Shown in pieces: positions 27,452 to 36,046 of a DNA stretch of 50,989 nt (the first letter of the stretch is position 1; the number at the start of each line of letters is the position of its first letter). The position numbers and the translations under genes were made by a program. Source of the DNA: Nocardioides sp. (GTDB lineage: Bacteria; Actinomycetota; Actinomycetes; Propionibacteriales; Nocardioidaceae); the NCBI RefSeq assembly GCF_014360585.1, contig NZ_JACIXG010000036.1, forward strand, positions 1-50,989, read 5' to 3'. The notes beneath the pieces were generated by a model. That model did no database searches, was not told the DNA's origin, and saw only the letters and a list, made by a program, of their open reading frames with translations.

Positions 27452-29572
27452 TCAGCCCTCGACCACTCGGGCGATCGCGTCTTCGAGCTGCGGGGCGAGG
27501 CTGCGTACGAAGGTTCCGGACAGGTGGTGCAGGTCGTAGTGGACGATGACGCCGCCGACCACCACCCGACAGACGTCCTGCGGACAGACGTACGGGGTGG
27601 GGTCGAAGACCTGGACGCGCTCATCGTCCAGCCGCCGGGCCGCGTCGGCCTGCTCGACCGCCACCGCACGCTCGGTGAGCGGAGCATCGCAGGCCGCCAG
27701 ATCGTCCTCGTGCAGCGCAGCGCACTCAGGATCGGTCGGGTCGCCTTCGTAGCCCGATCGCGGTGCGTCCTGCACCACCAGCACCGGCCTGCCCGCCTCG
27801 CTCCAGCTGCGCAGAACCCGCTCGTAGGCATCGGTCACGGCCCGCTCCATCTTCGGTTCGGGCACGCCGAGAAGCGGCTGCAGCGAGCGGTTCCCGGTGA
27901 TGATCAGGTCGTAGTCGCCGTTCCGGGCCTCGCTGATCGCCCACCGGTTCCACTCGAAGCAGTTGCGGGTGCGCTTGTCCTCGAAGTCGACTCGCCGGTC
28001 GACGGTGTAGCAGTTCTCGATCAGGTAGGTGGAGATCCGCCAGCCGTTCTTCTCGGCGAGGTCCGCCAACGCCGGGAGCCACATGTCGGCGTGCGAGTTT
28101 CCGACCAGGGCGATGTCGAGCACCTGCCCGCTGCGCACGCCGTAGGTGCAGACCTCGCGATCGACGTAGCTGCCGCTCACCATGCAGCCGTCCTCGCCCG
28201 CCGGGCTGGCGTCCTTGGCCGCAAAGGCGGGCGTGGTGAAGAGCTCGTCGCCATGCACCGCCCCGCAATCCGGGTCGACGAGGACCTGGGCGCCGAAGCA
28301 GGGATCGCCGACGGCAGCCGACGGCCCGCGCGACGCTTCCTGCGTACGCCACTCCAGACCGCCTCCGAGGGCCGCGATCACGACCGCGCCGGCGAGGGCG
28401 AAGACGAAGCTGCGACGAAGCGGCACCCCGAGCGGACGGCGGCCGCGCAACCTGTCCTCGACGAGGACCTTCGTCGCCCAGGCGAGGGCGACGACGACCC
28501 CGACCGCCGCGATCTTGACCGGCCAGGCGGCCGGGCGGCCCAGGGCGTACGGGAGGAGGACGACGAACGGCCAGTGCCACAGGTAGACCGAGTAGGAGAT
28601 GTCACCGATCCACTGCACCGGCCTCAGGCTCAGCAGTCGGTGCGGCGAGCCGAACCCGGGACCGGCAGCCGCCAGGATCACCAACGCGGTCGCGCTGACC
28701 GGCAACAGCGCGGCCGTGCCGGGAAAGACCGTCGCGTCGTCGAAGACGAAGGCCGAGTACAGGATCCCGGCCAGTCCGACCCAGGTCAGCAGAGCACGTA
28801 GCGTACGACCGCCGTCGCCGGCGCCGGGCAACCAGAGAACGACCAGCGCGGCGATGCCACCGATGCCGAGCTCCCAGAACCGGGTCCATGACAGGAAGTA
28901 CGCAGCGTCGTTGGTCGAGCTCAGGAGCGCCGAGCAGACGAAGGACGCCACGGTCACGACGACGATCACGCAGGCCACACCGGGCAGAACCCGGCCGCCA
29001 CGGTGTCGGATGAAGGCCCCGGCGATAAGGATCATGACCGGCCAACCGAGGTAGAACTGCTCCTCGATCGACAACGACCAGTAGTGCTGGACGGCCGTCG
29101 GGACATTGTCGGCGGCCATGTAGTCGACGGCCTCGGCGGCGAGCGACCAGTTCTGGACGTAGAACGCCGACGCCACCGCCTGGGTCGCGGTGTCGTGCCA
29201 CAGCGTCGCGGGAGCGATCAACCAGGTGGCGAGGAGCGAAGCGGCCAGCACCAGCAGCGCGGCCGGGAGCAGGCGTCGGATCCGGCGGCCCCAGAAGACT
29301 CCGAGATCGCGGAGGGTTCGCGGTTGATGCTGGAGCAGGTGCGTGGTGATCAGGAAACCGGAGATCACGAAGAAGACGTCGACTCCGACGTATCCACCGG
29401 TCAGCCGCTGCGGCCAGAAGTGATAGCCGACGACCAGCAGCACCGCGAGCGCGCGCATCGCCTGGATGTCGGCGCGAACCTGGCGGCCCGCTGCTGCCTG
29501 GTCGGTCGCGGACGCCGGCTGCGGGGTGACGGTCGTCGCCGGACTCAGCGAGACCGTGGGGGGCGCGGTCAC
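27452..29572 (-). CDS. OafA/YrhL-like surface-glycan O-acyltransferase with SGNH domain (second copy)
   Basis: This encodes 706 residues. Same architecture as the 12656-14722 protein: acyltransferase-3 membrane domain with IQAMRALAVLLVVGYHFWPQ (His51), GYVGVDVFFVISGFLIT and HYWSLSIEEQFYLGWP, then a C-terminal SGNH domain. In this copy the nucleophile block reads ALVGNSHADMW, with Asn in place of the usual Asp of GDSH; the Ser and the late Asp-x-x-His (YDLHHLSGTF) remain. It is likely to O-acylate an exported glycan. It is the first gene of the five-gene operon ending in the pyruvyl transferase. The GTG start at 29572 has only a weak ribosome binding site. Confidence 0.9.
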   Translation of the reverse strand: MTAPPTVSLSPATTVTPQPASATDQAAAGRQVRADIQAMRALAVLLVVGYHFWPQRLTGGYVGVDVFFVISGFLITTHLLQHQPRTLRDLGVFWGRRIRRLLPAALLVLAASLLATWLIAPATLWHDTATQAVASAFYVQNWSLAAEAVDYMAADNVPTAVQHYWSLSIEEQFYLGWPVMILIAGAFIRHRGGRVLPGVACVIVVVTVASFVCSALLSSTNDAAYFLSWTRFWELGIGGIAALVVLWLPGAGDGGRTLRALLTWVGLAGILYSAFVFDDATVFPGTAALLPVSATALVILAAAGPGFGSPHRLLSLRPVQWIGDISYSVYLWHWPFVVLLPYALGRPAAWPVKIAAVGVVVALAWATKVLVEDRLRGRRPLGVPLRRSFVFALAGAVVIAALGGGLEWRTQEASRGPSAAVGDPCFGAQVLVDPDCGAVHGDELFTTPAFAAKDASPAGEDGCMVSGSYVDREVCTYGVRSGQVLDIALVGNSHADMWLPALADLAEKNGWRISTYLIENCYTVDRRVDFEDKRTRNCFEWNRWAISEARNGDYDLIITGNRSLQPLLGVPEPKMERAVTDAYERVLRSWSEAGRPVLVVQDAPRSGYEGDPTDPECAALHEDDLAACDAPLTERAVAVEQADAARRLDDERVQVFDPTPYVCPQDVCRVVVGGVIVHYDLHHLSGTFVRSLAPQLEDAIARVVEG

Positions 29573-29812
29573 CGGTCAGCTTTCGGGGCGTACAGAAGCC
29601 GATACGTACGCGACGGGGACAACGTTGAGCTCCTGTGGGGGGATCACGAGTGGGGGCACTACTGCAGGCAGTAGGACCGCGCGAGCCTAACCATCTCCGG
29701 TGCCGCCGGGCCTCCATGAGCCGACGCGGAGATGAACAGTAGGCAGCCACTTCGCGCACCTCCGAAAAGGTCGAAACCGACCCTGCCTCAACAGAGTCGG
29801 TTCCCCCTGAAC

Positions 29813-29844
29813 GAGATGCCCCTTGAACAAACAAAGGGGCTCTC
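29813..29844 (-). terminator. Hairpin after the small coiled-coil gene
   Basis: GCCCCTT and AAGGGGC, extended by GAGA/TCTC across a one-base bulge, form a hairpin 30 bases after the stop of the minus-strand gene at 29874. The rest of the 300-base gap (29573-29873) shows no coding signal and should hold the promoter of the acyltransferase operon. Confidence 0.5.
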
Positions 29845-29873
29845 GCCCGTGGTGTTGCAGAGTTGCCCGCAGG

Positions 29874-30071
29874 TCAGGCGGGCTGCATCTCCTGCATCGA
29901 GGTGTCGAGGTCAGCGGTGTGAGCCGCGACCAACGCATCGTTCTCGGTCTTCAGAGAGAGAACGAGATCCTCGAGCTCACGCACACGCGCACGCAACCGA
30001 GCATTCTCGGCTGTGAGGTGGGCGGGAGTCCGCAGGTCGCTGCTCATGTAACCGATCAGCGCCTTCGCCAT
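29874..30071 (-). CDS. Small coiled-coil protein of unknown function
   Basis: This encodes 65 residues from an ATG at 30071 with GAAGGAAA 8 bases upstream. After a short MAKALIGYMSSDLRTPAHL head, residues about 18-50 (TAENARLRARVRELEDLVLSL and onward) have a clear leucine heptad pattern, so it should form a parallel coiled-coil dimer. The AENARLRARV-LE pattern is seen in many small actinobacterial proteins with no known function. It stands alone between hairpins at 29813-29844 and 30217-30235, so it is its own transcription unit. It has no HTH or membrane segment. Confidence 0.75.
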   Translation of the reverse strand: MAKALIGYMSSDLRTPAHLTAENARLRARVRELEDLVLSLKTENDALVAAHTADLDTSMQEMQPA

Positions 30072-30216
30072 GAATACGTTTCCTTCGTTGGAATCACTAG
30101 AAGTTCCCGCGATACCGGGCCGTCTACAAGGGTGACACCGTTATCGACAAGCGTCAACGTCGCGCGTCCAAAGCCGGGACCTCCGACCGTACGAATCGCC
30201 CGATCTCGCCCCAAAC

Positions 30217-30235
30217 TTGAGTGCTTCGCACTCAA
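30217..30235. terminator. Short hairpin at the end of the rhomboid-like gene
   Basis: TTGAGTGC-TTC-GCACTCAA forms a perfect 8-base stem with a 3-base loop. It covers the stop codon of the rhomboid-like gene (30232-30234), and would end the yceD-to-rhomboid transcript. Confidence 0.5.
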
Positions 30236-31122
30236 CTTCGGCGACGGCGCTCACGCAGCTGCATGAGCTCCTTCTTCTCCTTGCTGGTCAGCGCGTCGGC
30301 GCCTTCGGCGTGGATCTTGTCGAGGAGCTCGTCCATCCGCTGCTCGTCCTTCGAGACCGTCGAGGACTCCCAGGGGCCGGTGACCACGGTCGGGCCGGAC
30401 TTCCGCTTCTTGGCCTTGGCCGGCTTGGGCGCCTTCGGCTGACCTGACCCGGCAACCTGCGGGATCCAGGCGAACTTGTCGAGCAGCCCGAACTGGCGCG
30501 CGACGAACGCATTGACGACCAGACCGACGACGAAGACGAGCAGCATCACCCAGCTGCGGTAGCCGAGGTACTGGATCAGCTGGATGCCCACCAGGACCAC
30601 ACCGAAGAGCCACGCCGGGATGTTGAAGATGAACACCCGATCGGGCCACTGCGCGATCCACAGCAGCACCACCATCATCTCGAGCATCCCCAGGCCGGCG
30701 AGGACGTAGTTGGGGTCGAGCACCGAACCGAAGAAGACGGCCAGAATCGACAGCACCGCGGTGAACGTCACCAGCAGCCAGGCGAACTTGACCCGGCCGA
30801 GCTCGTTGCGCTCGAGGTCGGACCCGAAGTACCAGAAGAAGAAGATCGCCAGGACGTCGAAGATGCTGAACTGCGGATAGGCGAACGGCCAGGTGACCAG
30901 CGTCCACAGCTTGAGGTCGGCGAGGTTGGGCTGGATCAGGGCCAGCCCGAGGACACCCGCGCCACCGAGGAAGGCGAAGAGCACCAGCCCGGCGATGCTC
31001 CCGAAGACCACGAGCCACGTCGTCGTCACCCCCAGGGAGCCGATGTGGAACCAAGGCTCTTGGGGGTAACGACCGCCTGGGGACAACCGGAAACGTTCTC
31101 TCACGGGCCCGAGCCTATCCAC
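30232..31122 (-). CDS. Rhomboid-like membrane protein lacking the protease serine
   Basis: This encodes 296 residues. Six hydrophobic segments lie at about residues 30-215, with the rhomboid-fold landmarks LWTLVTWPFAYPQ (loop after the first helix) and FGSDLERNELGRVKFAWLL. Where active rhomboids have G-x-S-G the sequence here is LAGLGMLEMMV, with no serine, and no catalytic histidine is seen in the last helix, so it should be a pseudoprotease, comparable in principle to iRhoms and derlins. The soluble tail (about 225-296) is Lys/Pro-rich and ends with MDELLDKIHAEGADALTSKE, a short helical domain often attached to such proteins. It follows mutM by 15 bases. Start codon GTG, weakly supported. 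Confidence 0.72.
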   Translation of the reverse strand: MDRLGPVRERFRLSPGGRYPQEPWFHIGSLGVTTTWLVVFGSIAGLVLFAFLGGAGVLGLALIQPNLADLKLWTLVTWPFAYPQFSIFDVLAIFFFWYFGSDLERNELGRVKFAWLLVTFTAVLSILAVFFGSVLDPNYVLAGLGMLEMMVVLLWIAQWPDRVFIFNIPAWLFGVVLVGIQLIQYLGYRSWVMLLVFVVGLVVNAFVARQFGLLDKFAWIPQVAGSGQPKAPKPAKAKKRKSGPTVVTGPWESSTVSKDEQRMDELLDKIHAEGADALTSKEKKELMQLRERRRRS

Positions 31123-31137
31123 GCATTGGTAGTCGCG

Positions 31138-32022
31138 TCAGCGGGGGACACGCTTTCGGGCCACCGGCGATGCCGACCGCGGCGCCGGCTGGCACTTGGG
31201 ACAGAAGAAGGAAGAACGGTTCATGAAGGCGACGCGCCGCATCGGCGCTCCGCACCGGTCGCACGGCTCGCCCTCGCGTCCGTACGCCGCCAGCGACCGG
31301 TCGAAGTAGCCCGACTCGCCGTTCACGTTGACGTAGAGCGCGTCGAATGAGGTGCCGCCCTGGCCGAGCGCCTCGGTCATCACGTCGCGTACGTGGCCGA
31401 GCAGCTCACGCACCTTCGGGCCGGTCAGCCGCTCCCCCGGCCGCTCGCCGTGCAGCTTCGCGCGCCACAGGGCCTCGTCGGCGTAGATGTTGCCGACGCC
31501 GCTGATCACCGTCTGGTTGAGCAGGATCCGCTTGATGCCGCTGGCGGATCTCCGGACCCGTCTGACGACCGCCTCCGCGTCGTAGGCGGGCTCGAGCGGG
31601 TCGGGAGCGATGTGGGCGATCTCCGGTGGGAGCTCGGCGCCTCCGGGACTGATCGAGAGACCGCCGAACATGCGCTGGTCGACGAAGCGGAGCTCGCGGC
31701 CCTCCGCAGCCCCGTCGAGGCGCAGGCGCACCCGCAGGTGCCTCTCGTCGGGCGATGCAGGCGGCTGGACGAGCATCTGGCCGCTCATGCCCAGGTGGGC
31801 CATGAGGGCGTCACCGGAGTCGAGCGGCAGCCACAGGTACTTGCCGCGGCGCCGGGCGCCGGTGATCGCCCGACCGGCCAGCTCCTCGGCGAAGGCCGAG
31901 GGGCCGGCGAGATGGCGGCGTACGGGCCTGGGGTGCAGGACCTCGACGGCCACGATCCGAGCGCCGAGAACATGGCGCTCGAGGCCGGCGCGGACGACCT
32001 CGACCTCGGGGAGCTCAGGCAA
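31138..32022 (-). CDS. mutM: Formamidopyrimidine-DNA glycosylase MutM (Fpg)
   Basis: This encodes 294 residues. MutM removes 8-oxoguanine and formamidopyrimidines and cuts the abasic site. The start must place proline second, and a TTG at 32022 gives exactly PELPEVEVV, with Pro2 as the catalytic amine and Glu3 beside it; longer frames would abolish this. GKYLWLPL supplies the conserved lysine (61), HLGMSGQM follows, and the helix-two-turn-helix has [19 protein letters not shown]. The C-terminal zinc finger is CDRC with 17 residues to CPKC. A short basic tail is extra. It starts 10 bases after rnc, as in most actinobacteria. Confidence 0.97.
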   Translation of the reverse strand: MPELPEVEVVRAGLERHVLGARIVAVEVLHPRPVRRHLAGPSAFAEELAGRAITGARRRGKYLWLPLDSGDALMAHLGMSGQMLVQPPASPDERHLRVRLRLDGAAEGRELRFVDQRMFGGLSISPGGAELPPEIAHIAPDPLEPAYDAEAVVRRVRRSASGIKRILLNQTVISGVGNIYADEALWRAKLHGERPGERLTGPKVRELLGHVRDVMTEALGQGGTSFDALYVNVNGESGYFDRSLAAYGREGEPCDRCGAPMRRVAFMNRSSFFCPKCQPAPRSASPVARKRVPR

Positions 32023-32032
32023 CCGAGAACCC

Positions 32033-32731
32033 TTATGCGGAGGTGGTGGAAGCGGCTTGGATCTCGCCGTAGGCCGTCTCCGCGGCGGCCTGCTCGGCCT
32101 CCTTCTTGGAGCGGCCGACACCGTTGCCGTAGAGCTGCTCGCCGACCCGGACCTTCGCAGTGAAGGTCTTCATGTGGTCGGGGCCCTCGTCGGCGATGAC
32201 GTATTCCGGCACACCGAGGGCCCGCTCGGCGGCGAGCTCCTGCAGGGAGGTCTTCCAGTCGAGACCGGCACCGAGGTCGGAGGCCGCCTCGATGAGCGGG
32301 TCGAAGAGCCGGTGGACGAGGACCGTGGAGACCTCGATGCCACCGGAGAGGTGGACCGCTCCGATCACCGCCTCGACGGTGTCGGAGACGATCGAAGCCT
32401 TCTCGCGCCCACCGGTGGCCTCCTCGCCCCGGCCCAGCTTGATGTGCTGGCCCAGGCCGATGGCCTGACCGACCTCGGCCAAGGCGCGGGCGTTCACAAC
32501 CGCCGCCCGCAGCTTGGCCAGCTTGCCCTCGGGCAGGTCTGGGTGGGTGCGATAGAGGGTCTCGGTGACCACGACGCCGAGCACCGAGTCGCCCAGGAAC
32601 TCCAGGCGCTCGTTGGTGGGCAGGCCACCGTTCTCGTACGCGTAGGAACGATGAGTGAGCGAACGCTCAAGCAGCTCGGGGTCCAGGATCGGATCCCCGA
32701 GCGCTTTGCGAAGCTCTGCGTAGTTGGTCAG
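32033..32731 (-). CDS. rnc: Ribonuclease III, apparent CTG start
   Basis: This encodes 232 residues. RNase III cuts double-stranded RNA, including the 30S rRNA precursor. The catalytic domain shows [17 protein letters not shown] and the signature [12 protein letters not shown] (41-52), then [20 protein letters not shown] with the second acidic site. The double-stranded-RNA-binding domain ([13 protein letters not shown], and [18 protein letters not shown]) ends the protein. Between the in-frame TGA upstream and the signature motif there is no ATG, GTG or TTG; the best start is CTG at 32731, giving [14 protein letters not shown]. The next GTG (32584) would remove the first half of the active site. 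It lies 20 bases after rpmF and 10 before mutM. Confidence 0.93.
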   Translation of the reverse strand: MTNYAELRKALGDPILDPELLERSLTHRSYAYENGGLPTNERLEFLGDSVLGVVVTETLYRTHPDLPEGKLAKLRAAVVNARALAEVGQAIGLGQHIKLGRGEEATGGREKASIVSDTVEAVIGAVHLSGGIEVSTVLVHRLFDPLIEAASDLGAGLDWKTSLQELAAERALGVPEYVIADEGPDHMKTFTAKVRVGEQLYGNGVGRSKKEAEQAAAETAYGEIQAASTTSA

Positions 32732-32751
32732 GAGACTAACCGCGTGTCAGA

Positions 32752-32937
32752 TCAGAGGACCTGGCGACGCGCGGCGCGAGCGCCGTACTGACCGCACTCG
32801 CCGCACGCACGGTGCGGGATGTGCTTGGCGTCGCAGGCGGGGTTCGCGCACGTCACCAGGGTCGGCGCTACGGCCTTCCAGGCCGAGCGGCGGTGGCGGG
32901 TGTTGCTGCGCGACATCTTCCGCTTCGGGACAGCCAC
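32752..32937 (-). CDS. rpmF: 50S ribosomal protein L32, zinc-binding form
   Basis: This encodes 61 residues from a GTG at 32937 with AGAGGAG 6 bases upstream. The start [19 protein letters not shown] is the L32 signature. Four cysteines (CANPAC ... CGEC) form a zinc ribbon, so this is the C+ form that depends on zinc; a zinc-free paralogue, if any, is not in the window. L32 sits near the exit of the large subunit. Position between yceD and rnc is the normal one. Confidence 0.96.
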   Translation of the reverse strand: MAVPKRKMSRSNTRHRRSAWKAVAPTLVTCANPACDAKHIPHRACGECGQYGARAARRQVL

Positions 32938-33004
32938 TGTTTTCTCCTCTTATTCGGCCGGTCGGATCTCGACCGGCTACTGAAGCCTAATTATCTGGCG
33001 AACT

Positions 33005-33559
33005 CTAGTTGCTGGGGTCTTCCTTGAGCGAAGCCAGCCCCGCCCAGCGCGGGTCTACCTTGTCGCCGTGGTCGTGCCCGGGCTCGTCCGCGAGCCGCGC
33101 CCCACAATCGGGGCACAGTCCCGGACAGTCGTCCTGGCACATCGGCTGGAACGGCAGTGCGAGCACCACCGCATCCCTGAGCACCGGCTCGAGGTCGATC
33201 AGGTCGCCCTCGGTCCGACTGGTCTCGTCGTCCTCGTCAGGCGCCCGGCCGTCACGAGAGTCGTTGTAGACGTACAGCTCCTGGATGTCGACCTCGGCTT
33301 CGTCCTCGATCTTCTCCAGGCACCGCACGCACTCGCCATCGAGGCCGACCAAAGCCGTCCCCGTGACCAGCACGCCCTCCATGACCGCCTCGAGACGCAG
33401 GTCGAGCTCGACCGGCGATCCCTCGGGAACAGCGAGGACTTCGATACCAAGATCCGCCGGCGCCGGCACCGTCACCTCGACATGACGCTCAGACCCCGGG
33501 CGGCGGCCGAGCTCGCGAGTATCGAGCACGAGCGGCGCTCTCGGGTCCAGGCTGGTCAT
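33005..33559 (-). CDS. YceD/DUF177 family protein
   Basis: This encodes 184 residues. The family is linked to rpmF in nearly all bacteria and is required for normal 23S rRNA processing in plants and E. coli. Features are PLVLDTRELGRRPGS at the start, GECVRCLEKIE in the middle and the C-terminal QPMCQDDCPGLCPDCGARL, a four-cysteine zinc-ribbon-like motif. An acidic linker (DEDDETSRTEGD) is typical. The rpmF start lies 67 bases downstream. Upstream, instead of the usual coaD, are two membrane-protein genes with only 40 bases between, so read-through is possible. Confidence 0.92.
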   Translation of the reverse strand: MTSLDPRAPLVLDTRELGRRPGSERHVEVTVPAPADLGIEVLAVPEGSPVELDLRLEAVMEGVLVTGTALVGLDGECVRCLEKIEDEAEVDIQELYVYNDSRDGRAPDEDDETSRTEGDLIDLEPVLRDAVVLALPFQPMCQDDCPGLCPDCGARLADEPGHDHGDKVDPRWAGLASLKEDPSN

Positions 33560-33599
33560 GTTTCACTTCCGGATGAGGGCACGACAGATCCATCAGATC

Positions 33600-35015
33600 T
33601 TAACGGGACCGGGCGACGGCGACCAAAAGGACGGTCGCCACGGCGACCACGACCGCGACCCCCGCGATCCCCGTCGCCGCCCACGCCGCCGTCTGGAAGA
33701 CCGGCGCCCTGGCGAGGTCGCCCCCGGTGGGGTTCGGCGGCGCGACGTGAGCCGCGAAGAGCCCGAACATCCCTGCGGCCCAGACCGCGACCGCCGGTCC
33801 CGCCAGGCGCGGCCTGGCCGTGAGGCCGATCGCGGTGAGCAGGCTGGCCACGATGGTGAGCGGGACGAGGTAGCGCCAGTACGCTCCCCCGCCTCCGGCC
33901 GCGTAGCGGAGCTGGATCCCGACGATGACGGCCGTGAGGGCGAGCAGGAGCAGCGCCGTCGCCACCGGGACGACGTCGCGGCGCGAGCGGGAGAGCACCC
34001 GAACCCCGACGATCAGGCCGATCACCAGCGGGACGATCGTGAGCGCGGCGCCGATGACCACGTGCTGCTGGAGCGCCGGCGGGATCAGGAGCTGGCGCCA
34101 GATGTCCGGGTCGGTGGCGATGTCGAGCACCGGGCGTACCTCCCGCTCATGCAGCGGCCCACCGGCCTTGCCGACGAGGTCGGTCTGCATGCCGGACCAG
34201 TTGCCGGTGTCACGGAAGTTGCGGATGTAGAACCACGCGTTGACGGCGACGGCGAGCAGCACCGCGACGCTCAGACGCAGGACGCCCGCCCAGTCGCGGC
34301 GAGGGCCGGTGAAGAGCCAGACCAGGCCGAGGGTCGTCGCGCACAGACCGATGAAGACGACACCGGGCAGCCGGGTGCCGAGGGCGGCTGCGGCGTACAG
34401 ACCGAAGAGCACCAGCCCGCGGGTCCGCGGCCCGTGGCGGAGCAGCCAGACAGTCTGCCCGACCAGAAGGGTGGCCCACAGCACGAACAGGTTGTCGTTG
34501 AAGACGAGGCCGCCGAGCCGGGTCAGCGCCGGGCTCAGCGCGGTGACCAGACCGGCCGCGATCGACACCTCGGGACGGCCCGGGACGATCTGTCGCGTCG
34601 TCCACATCACCGCGGCCACGACCAGGCAGGTGATCACGGCCGAGATGCCGCGGGCGGCCATCCCGGCGGCGAGCAGGTGGCCGGCGTCGGTGAGTGGCCC
34701 GACCACGGGCGCCAGCAGCAGGTAGAAGAGCGGTGGATGCTGACCGGTCCAGTCGAAGGGCAGCGTGTAGCCCCAGATCTGCGGCATCCGCATCGGGTCG
34801 CCGACGCTGATCAGGGTGCCGTGCCAGAGCTGGTAGGCGTGGTCGGCGTGAGCCACCTCGTCCTTGGAGCCGTAGAGCGGCGAGGAGAGCGCGTAGCCGG
34901 CGCACACGCCGGCACAGGTGACGAGGTTGGCGATCAGACCGGCGGTCCAGAGCTGTCCTGCGGTGGGCCGTGCGGTTGGCACAGAGATCTCCCGAGAGGT
35001 TCGTTGGCTGGTCAC
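33600..35015 (-). CDS. GT-C-type (ArnT/PMT-like) membrane glycosyltransferase
   Basis: This encodes 471 residues with about eleven predicted membrane helices. The first outer loop contains KDEVAHADHAYQ (Asp52-Glu53), the place of the catalytic carboxylates of GT39/GT83-like enzymes, and GQHPPLFYLLLAP (91-103), a strong fold marker. Such proteins take a sugar from polyprenyl phosphate on the outer face and attach it to lipid, protein or glycan. It overlaps the flippase-like gene upstream by 4 bases. A paralogue with the same D-E and HPPLYYLL motifs lies at 48779-50290. Specificity cannot be told from sequence. Confidence 0.8.
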   Translation of the reverse strand: MTSQRTSREISVPTARPTAGQLWTAGLIANLVTCAGVCAGYALSSPLYGSKDEVAHADHAYQLWHGTLISVGDPMRMPQIWGYTLPFDWTGQHPPLFYLLLAPVVGPLTDAGHLLAAGMAARGISAVITCLVVAAVMWTTRQIVPGRPEVSIAAGLVTALSPALTRLGGLVFNDNLFVLWATLLVGQTVWLLRHGPRTRGLVLFGLYAAAALGTRLPGVVFIGLCATTLGLVWLFTGPRRDWAGVLRLSVAVLLAVAVNAWFYIRNFRDTGNWSGMQTDLVGKAGGPLHEREVRPVLDIATDPDIWRQLLIPPALQQHVVIGAALTIVPLVIGLIVGVRVLSRSRRDVVPVATALLLLALTAVIVGIQLRYAAGGGGAYWRYLVPLTIVASLLTAIGLTARPRLAGPAVAVWAAGMFGLFAAHVAPPNPTGGDLARAPVFQTAAWAATGIAGVAVVVAVATVLLVAVARSR

Positions 35016-35953
35016 GGAGCTGACGACGGGGCGGGGGCTGCGACCTCGTCGGCGCGGCGGGTCAGGAAGGCGGCGACCAGGGCGACGAGGACATCGGCCA
35101 GCACGGCGATGCCGCGAGCGAGCAGGGCGACCAGCAGTGCGAGCCCCGGCGAGAGGACGCTGGAGAGGGCGACGACCAGGACGGCCTCGCGCAGCCCGGC
35201 GCCGGCAGGGAGCCCGATCGCGGCCATGCCCAGGCTGAACCCGAGGGCGTAGCCGCCGACGCTGGCCAGCAACGAGGGCAGCGGGTCACCGCCCAGACCG
35301 ACCACGACCACCCAGATCTGGAGACCGAGCAGAAGCCAGACCAGACCCTGCAGGGCCAGCGCCTTGCCGAGCCCCCGCCAGGTCGGCAGCACCTCGAGCG
35401 GCTCGCGCCCCAGCAGCCGAAGCCCCGTGTCGACCACACGGCCGAAGACCGGCGGATGGAGCATCACCAGGATCAACGGCAGGAGCAGGACCGCCCACCA
35501 GTAGCGCGCGAGCGTCTCCCGTCCGAGGAACGGCATCAGCAGCACCGACACCATCACCCCGGCGCCGACGGCGATCGCCAGCACGAGGACACCCTGGGTC
35601 AGGGACGTACGCCGCGGCACCCGCTCGGCGCGGGCGAGCTCCATCTGGCCCACGATGGTCCACAACGAGCCGGGCAGGTACTTCCCCAGCTGGCTGACGT
35701 AGAAGATCCTGGCCGCGGGCACCAGCCGCAGCGGCGAGCCGAGATCGGCCAGCACCACCCGCCACATCAGCAGCGCGACGCCCTGGGCGAGCACGGTCAG
35801 TCCGAAGGCGACCGCGAGCACCCACAGCGGCAGCTCCTCGAAGCCGCGTACGAGCGCGTCCCAGTTGCGGTGGATCGCGTACGCAGCCACCAGGACGACG
35901 ATCGCGACGACCACCGCCTTGAGGGGAACCACCTTCGTCCAGCCTCGGCCCAC
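35012..35953 (-). CDS. Flippase-like membrane protein (LPG-synthase TM / AglD-type domain)
   Basis: This encodes 313 residues with eight or so membrane helices. FYVSQLGKYLPGSLW (84-98) and GLPAGAGLREAVLVVAL near the C-terminus are the marks of the lysylphosphatidylglycerol-synthase transmembrane family (UPF0104). Family members include the flippase half of MprF, so a role in moving a lipid-linked compound is plausible. It is coupled by a 4-base overlap to the GT-C-type gene, which fits supply of a lipid-linked sugar to that enzyme. A paralogue at 47866-48837 shares both motifs. No aminoacyl-transfer domain is present. Confidence 0.8.
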   Translation of the reverse strand: MGRGWTKVVPLKAVVVAIVVLVAAYAIHRNWDALVRGFEELPLWVLAVAFGLTVLAQGVALLMWRVVLADLGSPLRLVPAARIFYVSQLGKYLPGSLWTIVGQMELARAERVPRRTSLTQGVLVLAIAVGAGVMVSVLLMPFLGRETLARYWWAVLLLPLILVMLHPPVFGRVVDTGLRLLGREPLEVLPTWRGLGKALALQGLVWLLLGLQIWVVVVGLGGDPLPSLLASVGGYALGFSLGMAAIGLPAGAGLREAVLVVALSSVLSPGLALLVALLARGIAVLADVLVALVAAFLTRRADEVAAPAPSSAP

Positions 35954-36046
35954 AGGTCCTTCCCGGCAGCACTTTCGGGTGCCGACATCTCAGGTACGGG
36001 GTGTGCTGCTCGATCTCCCCTTGACGACGAGCCTAACGTTGAGGTG

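Noticed and set aside
23515..27549. A 1344-codon open frame on the plus strand across several genes
   Set aside because: It is antisense to three well-supported glycosyltransferases; the composition is that of reverse GC-rich codons.
30090..30160. Promoter for the small coiled-coil gene (TTGACG and TAGACG hexamers)
   Set aside because: The spacing does not fit and the -10 lacks its final T.
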